NCBI GenBank assembly: GCA_016202545.1
Contig: JACQON010000004.1
Location: 1 to 44,697, forward strand
Direction of reading: 5' to 3'
Origin: Chloroflexota bacterium
Lineage (GTDB): Bacteria; Chloroflexota; Dehalococcoidia; Dehalococcoidales; JACQON01
DNA: 44,697 nucleotides
Below the pieces are notes generated by a model that saw only the letters and a list, made by a program, of their open reading frames with translations, made no database searches and was not told the DNA's origin. Numbering within the stretch: the stretch's first letter is position 1; each line of letters starts with the position of its first letter. This document shows positions 9,899-17,572 of the stretch, piece after piece. Made by a program: the position numbers and the translations under genes.

Positions 9899-9959
9899 AA
9901 ATTCTCCCAGTTTGACAAAAGTCACAGACTCTATCTTCGCCGCGCCCTAAAGTGATAAT

Positions 9960-10029
9960 GTCAGGGTGAGCTATGAGAGGGGGTATGGACGGCAGTGGTG
10001 AGGTTCATAGTAGCCCTGACTCTCTTTTT
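9960..10029 (+). terminator. probable terminator of leuD-leuB-cimA
   Basis: GTCAGGG at 9960-9966 pairs with CCCTGAC at 10014-10020, extended across a small internal loop by CTATG/CATAG, and is followed by TCTCTTTTTG. The loop is long (about 27 bases), so the hairpin is weaker than usual. The rest of the gap 9899-10158 shows no gene. Confidence 0.55.
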
Positions 10030-10158
10030 GTTCAGGGAAGTGAGCCACGTATGATAGAAGGCAGAACCTTCAGCAAGAGGTTTGCATTCATAGTTTAGAA
10101 CAGTGGCAAAAGCCTCGCTTGCTGAAATATTTGCGAAATATAACGTACTCTAGAGCGA

Positions 10159-11031
10159 TTATTGAGTTTGTTGTCTTGGATATGGTGAGGAGAGAACCAA
10201 CCCTTCTTTAGACAATCTGTCAATGACATAATCGAGGTACCCATCTATTGGTCTTGAACTGCAGATTCTCGCGAGTTCCGCTCCGATGCTACTAAAAAGG
10301 ACTTTGCCAATGTGCATTTCGTTATTCTCAGGATTCTTAAACTCTGCTTTCAAAACTGTGCCATAGTAGTAAATGTCAATGTGCTGAGGGAGTTTGAGCC
10401 TTCTAAAGCTAGCGAATGACTCAAAGCTAATTAAGCCAATGTCATCCAAATGGGTCAACGTATTGAAGCGAATTTGTTGGTCGTTGTATATTGATGCCCC
10501 TTCATCGTAAATCAAAGGAGTCGCTGTTCCGATTACCCATACGAAGCTGCAAAGATTAGTAAATAGCTGCGCGTCCGTTTTATCTAAAGACACCAAGGAA
10601 TTAACAGTTCTCTTCGAATAAGTCCCTGGGAAATTCGCCTCGCCTGCAAGTACCTTTGCCCATAACAACTGCATCTCCTCATCTGAAACAATACGACACT
10701 TATCGAAGAAGTTAGTTATCCAATCGTTCTCCATGTTTTGGGGATTGGAGGAATCGTTTAGCTGTGGAATGGCTTTCTCTGTGATTGATTCTATGTTATC
10801 CTGCTTCTTCGCTTCTTCGGAGACGAAACGGGCAAGTGCCCGACGTTGAAGGTTAGTGATTTTAATCTGAGCCTGCTCTCTGATAATCTCTGCCTCAGCC
10901 TCTGCCTTTGCAACACGCCTAATTTGATAAGGCTTGTATAAGCCACCGACAGCATCGGATATCTTCTGAATTAATACCGTCGCTGGCTTTGAAATATCAT
11001 CGGCTTTGATTAGGGAAAATCCATCAGACAT
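10159..11031 (-). CDS. DUF2806 domain protein
   Basis: A 290-residue protein. Residues about 40-75 form a charged helix (RRVAKAEAEAEIIREQAQI), and the middle carries the recognisable DUF2806 region around NFFDKCRIVSDEEMQLLWAKVLAGE and GTYSKRTVNSLVSLDKTDAQLF. The family has no established function; members are scattered in bacteria, often near mobile or defence genes (recollection, not shown here). No membrane segments are evident. The ATG at 11029-11031 follows GAGGAAAAC, and a TTGACA-17-TATTCT promoter lies upstream. Base composition is AT-rich compared with leu/cim genes, as for the SEC-C and nuclease-like genes, so acquisition by transfer is likely. Confidence 0.8.
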   Translation of the reverse strand: MSDGFSLIKADDISKPATVLIQKISDAVGGLYKPYQIRRVAKAEAEAEIIREQAQIKITNLQRRALARFVSEEAKKQDNIESITEKAIPQLNDSSNPQNMENDWITNFFDKCRIVSDEEMQLLWAKVLAGEANFPGTYSKRTVNSLVSLDKTDAQLFTNLCSFVWVIGTATPLIYDEGASIYNDQQIRFNTLTHLDDIGLISFESFASFRRLKLPQHIDIYYYGTVLKAEFKNPENNEMHIGKVLFSSIGAELARICSSRPIDGYLDYVIDRLSKEGLVLSSPYPRQQTQ

Positions 11032-11091
11032 GTTTTCCTCATATCCTGTTACAATTACTTCGCTAACTGGTATTTGACCAGATTAATATAG

Positions 11092-11120
11092 AGAATATTA
11101 CTGTTTATGACTGCTGTCAA
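11092..11120 (-). promoter_or_regulatory. predicted sigma-70 promoter for the DUF2806 gene
   Basis: On the minus strand TTGACA (11115-11120) is 17 bases from TATTCT (11092-11097), about 60 bases ahead of the ATG. Confidence 0.5.
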
Positions 11121-11230
11121 ATTGAGTATTGAGAGCAGGAGAGAATACAGGAGAGAATAACTGTAAGTTGGGGAAGCCTCTACTTTTGACGGTTGGGAGT
11201 GCTAGAATAATGAAAACGGCAGGTTAGGCG

Positions 11231-11303
11231 TGAGCCGCCAGAGGCTCGAACTCTGAACCTGCTGATTAAGAGTCAGCTGCTCTACCAGTTGAGCTAGCGG
11301 CCC
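11231..11303 (-). tRNA. tRNA-Lys (anticodon CUU)
   Basis: A 73-nt cloverleaf reads on the minus strand. The acceptor stem GGGCCGC pairs with GCGGCTC (one G-U pair), with discriminator A. The D arm contains AGCTCAACTGGTAGAGC, the anticodon arm GCTGA CTCTTAA TCAGC gives anticodon CTT, and the T arm has GTTCGAGCC. The terminal CCA is not encoded. No obvious intron. Confidence 0.96.
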
Positions 11304-11312
11304 ACGCTTAAC

Positions 11313-11341
11313 ATTGTAGCCGTTGGGATGGTTGGCGTCAA
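11313..11341 (-). promoter_or_regulatory. sigma-70 promoter of tRNA-Lys
   Basis: On the minus strand TTGACG (11336-11341), a 17-base spacer and TACAAT (11313-11318) end 9 bases before the mature 5' end of the tRNA. This is a near-consensus stable-RNA promoter. Confidence 0.85.
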
Positions 11342-11473
11342 ATCTCTTTTGCCCAGGAGAAGGGGATAAGGTCGCCCGTAAGCATGCTGAAGCAGCAACT
11401 GACCTGGCGGTGCACCACGCGTAGTAGATGTGCCGCGCCGCGTGATGGGCGCTTCACCCGGTATTTGCCGGCG

Positions 11474-12514
11474 CTATGTGACGGGTACGCCCCGGCTGAG
11501 GGCCAGCCTCACTATGCCATCCTGCGCCTCGCAGCTTTCTATCAGGGATGATGTCCGCAGGATGTCCAGCAGGGGAATCGGCTGGTCTATATCAACATGC
11601 AAGACCACGTCTTCTTCAGAGCTGTGCTCTCCGGCCAGCTTGACGTGAGAGACTCGCTTTAGAAAGTCCTTGAGCCGGGCAATCTGCTTGTAGTCTTCAT
11701 AGGATTCCACGGCTAGCTTTTGTCGTCCCTCAAAGACCTGATTCTCGGTGTAGTCGGCCAGGGCGGCTTTGTTCGCCTCAAACACGGCCACCTCTTCTCT
11801 GACCTTTGTGCTTTCCATCTTGTTTTTGGCTTTGGCGATGATATCCCTGGCCCTCTCCATCTCATTTGTCACATCTTTATGGTAACGCTCCACGATGCTC
11901 TGCGTATTCTGTATCAGGTCGGAAATAAGGACGTTTGTCTCTTCAATTTGCCCTAAGGCTTCGTCCGTCATCTGCCCCACCCGCTCTCCGGCGTCTGCGA
12001 CTATTTTGGCAGCTTCACTCGCTGCTTGAAGCCTGGCCTTTTCGATAATCTCCGCACCTTCCCGCTCTGCCTCTTCTCTTACCTTATCTCTGACCTTCGA
12101 AATTTCCTTTTCGGCGCCGGCGACTATTGTTTTCGCCTCTTCCCCGGCCTGGTACAGAATGCTCTCTATCTCTTTTTTTGTCCTCTCCCTGGCCTCTTTT
12201 TTCGATTTATCTTCGGCTTCTTTAGCGATTCCCCTGGCCCTTATCCTCGCCTCGGCGATAAGCTCATCCGCCTCTTCTCTGGCTTTCTGTTTTATCTCCT
12301 CGGCGAGGCTGTCAGCCTTCCTGTGCCCTTCGGCAATGATGGTCTCTGCTTTGCTCCAGGCGGTTTCAAGTATTTCCTCAGCTTCCTGCTCCGCAGTATC
12401 TCGCTTCTTTTGCTGCTCCTGAGCGACAATGTCGTCTATCTTTTTCTTGTATTCTTCGAAAATATTGGACAGTTTGTTATTTTCAAATCCGGGTATTTCC
12501 TGCATAGTTGCCAT
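11474..12514 (-). CDS. large coiled-coil protein of unknown function
   Basis: A 346-residue soluble protein dominated by a long charged coiled coil (about residues 15-260) made of E/K/A-rich heptads such as EEADELIAEARIRARGIAKE. This resembles the peripheral-stalk subunits of ATP synthases (AtpF/AtpE-like) and DivIVA-type scaffolds in composition only. The last 80 residues are a different, compact region (HVKLAGEHSSEEDVVLHVDI). No ATP synthase genes adjoin it, so I do not assign that role. The ATG at 12512-12514 is preceded by a promoter with a perfect TATAAT; the ribosome site is weak and the ATG at 12503-12505 is an alternative start. The 130 bases downstream hold no gene. Confidence 0.7.
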   Translation of the reverse strand: MATMQEIPGFENNKLSNIFEEYKKKIDDIVAQEQQKKRDTAEQEAEEILETAWSKAETIIAEGHRKADSLAEEIKQKAREEADELIAEARIRARGIAKEAEDKSKKEARERTKKEIESILYQAGEEAKTIVAGAEKEISKVRDKVREEAEREGAEIIEKARLQAASEAAKIVADAGERVGQMTDEALGQIEETNVLISDLIQNTQSIVERYHKDVTNEMERARDIIAKAKNKMESTKVREEVAVFEANKAALADYTENQVFEGRQKLAVESYEDYKQIARLKDFLKRVSHVKLAGEHSSEEDVVLHVDIDQPIPLLDILRTSSLIESCEAQDGIVRLALSRGVPVT

Positions 12515-12559
12515 GGCCGTATCCCATCCTTGCGGTATGCTGTCGTGCCTCGCCTAACT

Positions 12560-12588
12560 ATTATAAGCCCTGTTTTGGCGGCTTGAAA
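12560..12588 (-). promoter_or_regulatory. predicted promoter of the coiled-coil gene
   Basis: On the minus strand a perfect TATAAT (12560-12565) lies 17 bases from a weak -35, TTTCAA (12583-12588), about 46 bases before the ATG. Confidence 0.6.
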
Positions 12589-12666
12589 TAGACATTTAGT
12601 ACGGTTACTTATGGCGCTTTCCGCCTTAAGCGGCAGGACAGGGGGGATACGAAGCGACAGCGCAGT

Positions 12667-13905
12667 TCACCGGCTGCCGGCTTGCGCCCTGCCCAGGGCA
12701 TCTGCAAGCTGCTGGCGGCCGGTCATAGCGGAAACCGTGTCCAGGAAGTCCTTCAAAGAGGCGCTTTGCTTCCTCAGCTTCATCATGTCAGCCCCGATTG
12801 GGCTGACGGAAGTCGGGCTATCGGCGTAAGTCCCGTAGAAGGCAAAGTAGGCCTGGTTCAATTTCCTGATATGATACCCTTTTAAGGCCAGATATTGCCG
12901 TTTCTGCTCCATAAACGCCTCGGCCTGCTCAGTGTCCCCCCGGGCCAGGTACTGGTCAACCATCTCCCTTATCTCCCGCATCTCCAGGTTGAAGTCAAAT
13001 GCGGGGCGGGTGGCGCGAGCCTCACTGTCCTTATGCCGGGAGTAGTATTGTTCATACACCATAGCGCCGATTTCGTTGCCGACTATGCCGGCCAGGGTCT
13101 CGTTCATGGTGGCGATATCGTAGTTCCTGGCAACTCCGGTCAGGTCGAGGACGTACAGGAACCCCAGTGGCTTGAAGGCGAGGTACTGGTGCAGCCATTC
13201 ATGAGCTGCGGCGTCAATGACGAAGCGCAGGCTGGCGTCGTAGGCGACCAGGCTGGGATACGAGGCCATCCCGCCAAGCCTCACTGCCAGAGACGATACG
13301 CCCAGCCCGTCAACCCCGGCTTCGATATTCTCTATATCCTCCAGGCTGGTGTCCGGCTTGAGGTGGACCTCCTTTATGCGCGCTATCCTGTCCCTGGGTG
13401 AAACCACGAGCAGATAGGGTGGCTCTGCCAGCTTGAGATTCATCGGCGGAAAGCTGATTTTCAAGCCGATATATCTATCCAGAGGATGGAATATGCCCTG
13501 CTCTGCCAGGGCCTCTCTTATCTGCTTCTTGATTATCTTCTCCACCGCTTTCACCATGGCCGCCCGGCGCCCCTCCGCCTCCCTCAGCTCCGCTTCCAGC
13601 GCAGCCAGGCCAGCTTGACCGTCGCCACCGCTGGCTATCTTTATCTCCGATTTGAGGGCTTTCGCCTGCCCGACCAGCGAGAAATATTCGACAACCAGCG
13701 CCGCCTCGCCTGAGACCTCCTCCCCTCTGGTGAAGATTTGCCTCGCCTCCTCGACGGCAGCCCTGGACTGCCACCAGGCAATGCTGAGGAGATGTGGCCC
13801 GATGATTGGCCGTAGCTGGCCATCAAAGTCCCGGGCAGGGACACAGCCTGTGCCCAGCCACAACATCGGCAGCAGATTGATGGCGATGAGCAGTTTGACT
13901 TTCAA
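12667..13905 (-). CDS. putative lipoprotein metalloprotease (HExxH)
   Basis: A 412-residue exported protein. It begins with a short hydrophobic signal and a lipobox ending LGTGC, with the lipid-modified cysteine at residue 21. A helical, charged region (about 45-135) precedes a domain containing AAHEWLHQYL: H235, E236 and H239 fit a zinc HExxH site. Candidate third ligands are E269 or E278 in NETLAGIVGNEIG. This is a gluzincin-like arrangement, so a membrane-anchored zinc peptidase is likely; substrate unknown. The start is TTG at 13903-13905 with GAGGAG 5-6 bases upstream, and it overlaps the stop of a possible 39-codon ORF. It is last in the apparent operon 15986 to 12667. Confidence 0.7.
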   Translation of the reverse strand: MKVKLLIAINLLPMLWLGTGCVPARDFDGQLRPIIGPHLLSIAWWQSRAAVEEARQIFTRGEEVSGEAALVVEYFSLVGQAKALKSEIKIASGGDGQAGLAALEAELREAEGRRAAMVKAVEKIIKKQIREALAEQGIFHPLDRYIGLKISFPPMNLKLAEPPYLLVVSPRDRIARIKEVHLKPDTSLEDIENIEAGVDGLGVSSLAVRLGGMASYPSLVAYDASLRFVIDAAAHEWLHQYLAFKPLGFLYVLDLTGVARNYDIATMNETLAGIVGNEIGAMVYEQYYSRHKDSEARATRPAFDFNLEMREIREMVDQYLARGDTEQAEAFMEQKRQYLALKGYHIRKLNQAYFAFYGTYADSPTSVSPIGADMMKLRKQSASLKDFLDTVSAMTGRQQLADALGRAQAGSR

Positions 13906-14021
13906 ACGTCGCTCCTCAAGGTCTTCCCTGGCGAGGGCTGCCCTTTCAGCATCGCTTTCGCTCGCTCCATTATCAGCGGAAGGGCTTCCCCGGCCTTTTC
14001 CTGGATGACAACGTCAGCCAA
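13902..14021 (-). CDS. possible 39-residue ORF between TS-like gene and lipoprotein gene
   Basis: A TTG-initiated frame on the minus strand gives MADVVIQEKAGEALPLIMER, then a charged tail to a TGA. Three facts support it: it starts one base after the stop of the TS-like gene, its stop overlaps the TTG of the lipoprotein gene (TTGA), and its composition is coding-like (amphipathic, no rare runs). An AAGG lies about 7 bases upstream. I do not recognise the peptide. It could be a translational coupler, a small partner protein, or chance. Confidence 0.35.
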   Translation of the reverse strand: MADVVIQEKAGEALPLIMERAKAMLKGQPSPGKTLRSDV

Positions 14022-14022
14022 G

Positions 14023-14667
14023 CTACAGCCTTGCCGTAGCCCTGGCCAACTCCCAGGCATACTCATAGAGGTGCATGCCCTTGCTCATGGCTACCAGCTC
14101 GCCGTCTGCCACGCCCACTTCGCTGGATATGTACTCCTTTAGCAGCTGGATGGCGGCCAGGTTGGATGGAAAGCCGGCCCACAGGTCCCATGACCGGAAA
14201 TAGGCGAAAAAGTGAAGCCGGCCGTCGCGGATTTTAGTATCTATCCCCCTCAGGCACGGGGGGTCGGATAGGTCAATGGACTGGCTGTCCCCCACCGCCA
14301 TGTACGCCTGGTTGGTGTTGTGGCCATCGCTTTTGTACATCCTGATTACTTCGGCTATCTGCCTTTCCAGGTACTGGCCGTAGGTATACTGCTCGCCCTC
14401 AGCCCTTTCGGATGTCATCAGGTAAGGAAGATAGCCCTCCACGTAGTCCATGGTGGCGGGCGATGGCACGCCCTCAGGCACGGTAGACACCAGTGGCCGT
14501 GTCCCCGGATTCTGCACTTGGACGACGACAAAGTCGAGTTCCTTGCGGCGCTGGCCGACGTAGCTCCCCCGGTCAACCCGGTACTCATACCCCTCGGTTA
14601 GCGTCCGGCGCAGGCAGAGAAACCAAGCTTCAGACAGGTCTCTGGCTTCAATAACTGAGAGCTTCAT
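14023..14667 (-). CDS. thymidylate synthase-family protein (archaeal-like branch)
   Basis: A 214-residue member of the ThyA fold. Landmarks are MDYVEGYLPYL (72-83), YTYGQYL, catalytic Cys138 in DPPCLRG, the YFRSWD motif with R158 and D161, FPSNLAAIQLL with N169, and H199/Y201 in MHLYEY. These match the nucleotide-binding and catalytic residues of thymidylate synthase. At the place where classical enzymes have the two arginines from the partner subunit that grip the dUMP phosphate, this protein reads NTNQA (N119, Q120). It may make dTMP or another 5-substituted pyrimidine. I chose the ATG at 14665-14667 because AGAGG sits 7 bases upstream and it starts 4 bases after the preceding gene. Confidence 0.7.
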   Translation of the reverse strand: MKLSVIEARDLSEAWFLCLRRTLTEGYEYRVDRGSYVGQRRKELDFVVVQVQNPGTRPLVSTVPEGVPSPATMDYVEGYLPYLMTSERAEGEQYTYGQYLERQIAEVIRMYKSDGHNTNQAYMAVGDSQSIDLSDPPCLRGIDTKIRDGRLHFFAYFRSWDLWAGFPSNLAAIQLLKEYISSEVGVADGELVAMSKGMHLYEYAWELARATARL

Positions 14668-14671
14668 TACT

Positions 14672-15370
14672 TTACCTCTTGCCGAACATGGCGAAGAACC
14701 TGTCCTCATATTCTTCAAACAGGCCCCAGCGGTCAAGCTCCGCCTTTAGCTCGGCAGGGTCAAGCTCGCCGCGGGATACCCTGCGGAAGAACCCCTCTAT
14801 CCTCGCCCTGGCATCAGCGGGGACTCCCCTGGGGTCTATATCCAGAAGGCCCCTGGACCCCAACTGCATCAGGTTGTCCCGCAGCGAGTTCCGGGTGATT
14901 TCATAGATGAACTTCAGCAGCGATACATCCCACAGCTCGTCCTCGCCTTTGACGATGGAGGCCAGCGGGTCGCCACGCTTATCAATATCGGTGTTCAGCT
15001 TGTCCACCACCGACAGCAAATCGTCGGAGACAACGTTAAGCTGCCCCGGCTCATTGCGGTAGGTGTAAAATACACCGGGAGCATCGGGGCCGTGGGCCTT
15101 GAGCAGGGCTTCGAAGTACCTTCTGGCATCGGCGCTGAACCCCTCAAGCCTGGAAAGATAATAGGGTGTTACAATCCGCGGCCGCTCGACAATCACCCTG
15201 CCTTCCCTGACCACCGTCTCCTTGGCCCCTGCCTCTAGAAGCTGGGAGTAGGCTGGCTCGGTTACAATGTAGTAGTATACATTGGTGGTGCCGAAGGTAG
15301 ACAGGGTGCGCCTGGGCAGCCTCAACACCTCGGTATGTTCCACCGTGTACCGTATCCTCTCATCGTCCAT
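14672..15370 (-). CDS. uncharacterised 232-residue protein in the TS-like operon
   Basis: I do not recognise this family. The protein starts MDDERIRYTVEHTEVLRLPR; the ATG at 15368-15370 has GAGGGGGAAGG just upstream and is preferred over longer starts that run into the previous gene. It is soluble, mixed alpha/beta, with a conserved-looking stretch TYRNEPGQLNVVSDDLLSVV in the middle and a helical, charged C-terminus (RVSRGELDPAELKAELDRWG). No cofactor or metal motif is visible. It is 4 bases upstream of the thymidylate synthase homologue and 25 bases downstream of another unknown gene, so the three are probably expressed and work together. Confidence 0.65.
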   Translation of the reverse strand: MDDERIRYTVEHTEVLRLPRRTLSTFGTTNVYYYIVTEPAYSQLLEAGAKETVVREGRVIVERPRIVTPYYLSRLEGFSADARRYFEALLKAHGPDAPGVFYTYRNEPGQLNVVSDDLLSVVDKLNTDIDKRGDPLASIVKGEDELWDVSLLKFIYEITRNSLRDNLMQLGSRGLLDIDPRGVPADARARIEGFFRRVSRGELDPAELKAELDRWGLFEEYEDRFFAMFGKR

Positions 15371-15395
15371 CGCCTTCCCCCTCAACTGCCGCCGC

Positions 15396-15986
15396 TCAAG
15401 GTATGGCCGCCAGCTCACGCGTGTATTCGTCGAGGAGCCGCAGATATTCCGAGTCCAGTTGGGCCCGCACCCGGCGCCACTGCTCCTGAAACTCCGGCTG
15501 CCTCTCCACGTCTATCTTGACGGCGGCCCCCAGGCTAAGCTGCTGCTGGACCGCCTGCTGTACCTTAGCTTCAAAATCGGCCTTCAGCGCCGCGTAAGCC
15601 TGCTTGCGCTGCTGCTCCCCCTGCTCCGCATAGTGGTTGAAGATGCGCCTTATCTTACTGTAGACGTTCTCCACCCGCGCTTTGTCACTCTTTATGGCTT
15701 TCAGGCCATCCATGGCCAGTTTATTGGCCCTCTTGGCTGAATCGCTGTAGGGGAGGTTGATATTTCTGATAAGTGTGCCGACAGCGCCCTGGATAATATA
15801 CCTCCTTACCTCTTCAGGGTGCCTGGTTATCTCAACCTCCAGGTTGCAGTCCTGCCTGAGGTGCCTGACCGCCAGCTTTTCCCCTTCCGGGACGTACTTC
15901 CACCCCAAGCGCTCCTCATCGGTGGCCCTTTCCAGCTTGGCCGCCTTTTCCATGGCTATTTCAAGAGCGCTCTTTATCTCACCCAT
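15396..15986 (-). CDS. uncharacterised helical protein, first gene of the TS-like operon
   Basis: A 196-residue soluble protein that starts MGEIKSALEIAMEKAAKLER. The ATG at 15984-15986 has GGAG 6-7 bases upstream; a longer frame to 16025 is less likely. Almost the whole chain is predicted helical, with Q/E/R-rich coiled-coil character (residues about 125-190). I see no catalytic motif. Such proteins can act as assembly factors or scaffolds, but this is only an inference from composition. A perfect TATAAT lies about 40 bases upstream, so this is probably the operon head. Confidence 0.65.
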   Translation of the reverse strand: MGEIKSALEIAMEKAAKLERATDEERLGWKYVPEGEKLAVRHLRQDCNLEVEITRHPEEVRRYIIQGAVGTLIRNINLPYSDSAKRANKLAMDGLKAIKSDKARVENVYSKIRRIFNHYAEQGEQQRKQAYAALKADFEAKVQQAVQQQLSLGAAVKIDVERQPEFQEQWRRVRAQLDSEYLRLLDEYTRELAAIP

Positions 15987-16025
15987 CCCGGCTCTCCAGG
16001 CAATTACAAAACATACTCTTAGCAT

Positions 16026-16031
16026 ATTATA
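16026..16031 (-). promoter_or_regulatory. predicted -10 box for the TS-like operon
   Basis: Minus-strand TATAAT about 40 bases ahead of the first ATG. The -35 at 17 bases (TTTAAG, 16049-16054) is poor, so only the -10 is convincing. Confidence 0.45.
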
Positions 16032-16157
16032 ACTGATAGCTGAGAAAGCTTAAAGCTAGGGCTCACCGGTATATATAGATTTACGATATATGAACCATTG
16101 CCGGTCTGGGAAGGCACTTATGATACAAAGCCCTCAGTAAGGGAAGGGGGTGTATAA

Positions 16158-16186
16158 GTAAGAGAGGGGCTTCGCCCCTCTCTTAC
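16158..16186 (-). terminator. perfect 13-bp hairpin behind the protease-regulator cluster
   Basis: GTAAGAGAGGGGC and its exact complement flank a TTC loop. It lies about 75 bases beyond the end of the last minus-strand gene (16261) and about 170 bases upstream of the TS-like operon. There is no clean T-run on either side, so termination could be two-way or factor-assisted. The rest of 16032-16260 shows no gene. Confidence 0.6.
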
Positions 16187-16260
16187 TCTCTTCTCCGTTC
16201 ACTATTGTGCGCGGAGGGTGAAACTTTCTCAGCGACCTTTAATGCTGAACGCTACCGTTT

Positions 16261-17037
16261 TTACGCTGCTACCGCTTCCTGCTCAGCTACACCTGTCTCT
16301 TTCAGCGTTATCCGTATCCTCTTGACGGAAGCGGTATTCGACCTCGGTATCACCTGAAATCTCCTGGGGAAGCTGGCGTTTGCGCCCGCTCTCAATGACT
16401 CTTCCTCTACCCGGTCCACCTCGGGCATGTTCTCCAGCCTCTCCGCCAGATTATCCAGTAACGGGAACCGCAGCGTGAGCGTGATGACGACGCCCCAGTC
16501 CCAGTCACCAATCATACGCACTACGCTGGCCACCTTGAGCTTGTCATTAAGCCTATCTTCCAGCCGGGATACGAATCCCAGTAGCTGGGCGCCATTGGCA
16601 GACGGCGGTATCACCAGGTCAACTATCTCTTCGATGAGGTACTGGTCGGCGTCTGACGACCGCCTGGACTGGTAGACCTCCCTGATGGTGGCGAGGAGCT
16701 CCGAGCACGATACGTCCTTGAGCAGGTAGCTGGCTGCCCCGGCGTTGATGGCCTCACTCCGGCAGTGCGCCGAGTCCGCCAGCATGATGACAGCGCCGTG
16801 ATGGTTCAGCGAGTTTCTTTTTAAGTGGCGGGTGGCTTCAATGCCGTTCATCAGCGGCGTCTGGTTGTCCATGAGGACGATGTCCGGGGAGAGCTTCGCA
16901 GCTTTGGATAGGGCCTCCTCAGCGTTGGAGCAATCGCCAACTACCTCTATATCCCCTTCCAACTTCAACATGTGCAGTAACCCGTAGCGAATGAGCTCAT
17001 TGTGTTCCACCAGCAAAACCCTGATGCGTTTGTCCAT
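16261..17037 (-). CDS. response regulator with degenerate receiver and unfamiliar C-terminal domain
   Basis: A 258-residue protein. The N-terminal receiver (1-120) keeps the phospho-acceptor D57 (PDIVLMD) and K107 (LLKD), but the acidic pair is E11/H12 and the conserved Thr is A87. The spacing and RYGLLHML helix resemble NarL-type receivers. Instead of a LuxR helix-turn-helix, the C-terminus (about 145-245) is an alpha/beta region, FVSRLEDRLNDKLKVASVVR then VVITLTLRFPLLDNLAERLE, without a known effector signature. I chose the ATG at 17035-17037 because AAGGAG lies 8 bases upstream; the open frame continues to 17190 into the previous gene. It is third in the protease cluster and probably acts by protein contacts. 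Confidence 0.75.
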   Translation of the reverse strand: MDKRIRVLLVEHNELIRYGLLHMLKLEGDIEVVGDCSNAEEALSKAAKLSPDIVLMDNQTPLMNGIEATRHLKRNSLNHHGAVIMLADSAHCRSEAINAGAASYLLKDVSCSELLATIREVYQSRRSSDADQYLIEEIVDLVIPPSANGAQLLGFVSRLEDRLNDKLKVASVVRMIGDWDWGVVITLTLRFPLLDNLAERLENMPEVDRVEEESLRAGANASFPRRFQVIPRSNTASVKRIRITLKETGVAEQEAVAA

Positions 17038-17143
17038 TGTAGTCTCCTTTCTTATCGCTGTTGCCAATTTCGCAGTTTTGCTTTCCATATCCTTCATTTC
17101 CTTTTCCTTCATTTCCTTTCCCTCCTCACGCTGAAATAACGTT

Positions 17144-17572
17144 TCAGGCCATTCCCGTCTGAGTTGCATTTTGAGAAGCGGCCCCTTCAATCACTGCGCC
17201 GGCGCGGCGCAGCACGGCTTTGACCCGGGCCATAAACTCAAAAATACCGAATGGTTTTCCGATGAAATCATCGGCCCCCGCCTCGATGCCTCGCTTCATG
17301 GCCTCCTCGTCATACCTGGCGGTAAGTATGATGATGGGCACGTCAGAGGACTGACGCAGGCGGCGGCATATCCCGGTGCTTTCTTCGGGCAGGGAGTCGA
17401 TTTCCAGGACGATGAGGTCCAAATCTTTTCCCTTCGCCGCCAGCGCCGGTGCCGCTGCGCTATCGCTGGCGACTACGACATGGTACCCTCCCTTTTCCAG
17501 AGTGTAGCGGAGCAGCTTGAGCATGGCCAGGTCATCATCAACGAGCAAAATCCTCTGATTACTGCCAGTCAT
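17144..17572 (-). CDS. stand-alone receiver domain with Glu at the phosphorylation site
   Basis: A 142-residue single-domain receiver (CheY-like). It keeps the acidic pair D12/D13 in LLVDDD, T84 in IILTA and K106 in IGKPFG, but the residue aligned with the phospho-acceptor aspartate is E57 (DLIVLEID). Glu there often mimics the phosphorylated state, so the protein may be always active or may be read by another signal; D59 two residues on could be a substitute. Its ATG overlaps the stop of the subtilase gene as ATGA, which implies coupled translation with the protease. The C-terminal 20 residues are a flexible tail. Confidence 0.85.
   Translation of the reverse strand: MTGSNQRILLVDDDLAMLKLLRYTLEKGGYHVVVASDSAAAPALAAKGKDLDLIVLEIDSLPEESTGICRRLRQSSDVPIIILTARYDEEAMKRGIEAGADDFIGKPFGIFEFMARVKAVLRRAGAVIEGAASQNATQTGMA

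Noticed and set aside
11042-11230. Promoter TTGACG...TAGAAT on the plus strand at about 11197-11220
   Set aside because: The spacer is only 11 bases and no plus-strand gene follows; only the repeat caggagagaata stands out in this gap.
11474-12514. ATP synthase peripheral-stalk subunit
   Set aside because: Similar only in coiled-coil composition; no ATP synthase genes nearby and a distinct C-terminal region.
17038-17190. Longer start for the degenerate regulator at 17190
   Set aside because: Would overlap the previous gene by 47 bases and add a low-complexity MKEKEMKDMESK stretch; the ATG at 17037 has a perfect AAGGAG site.
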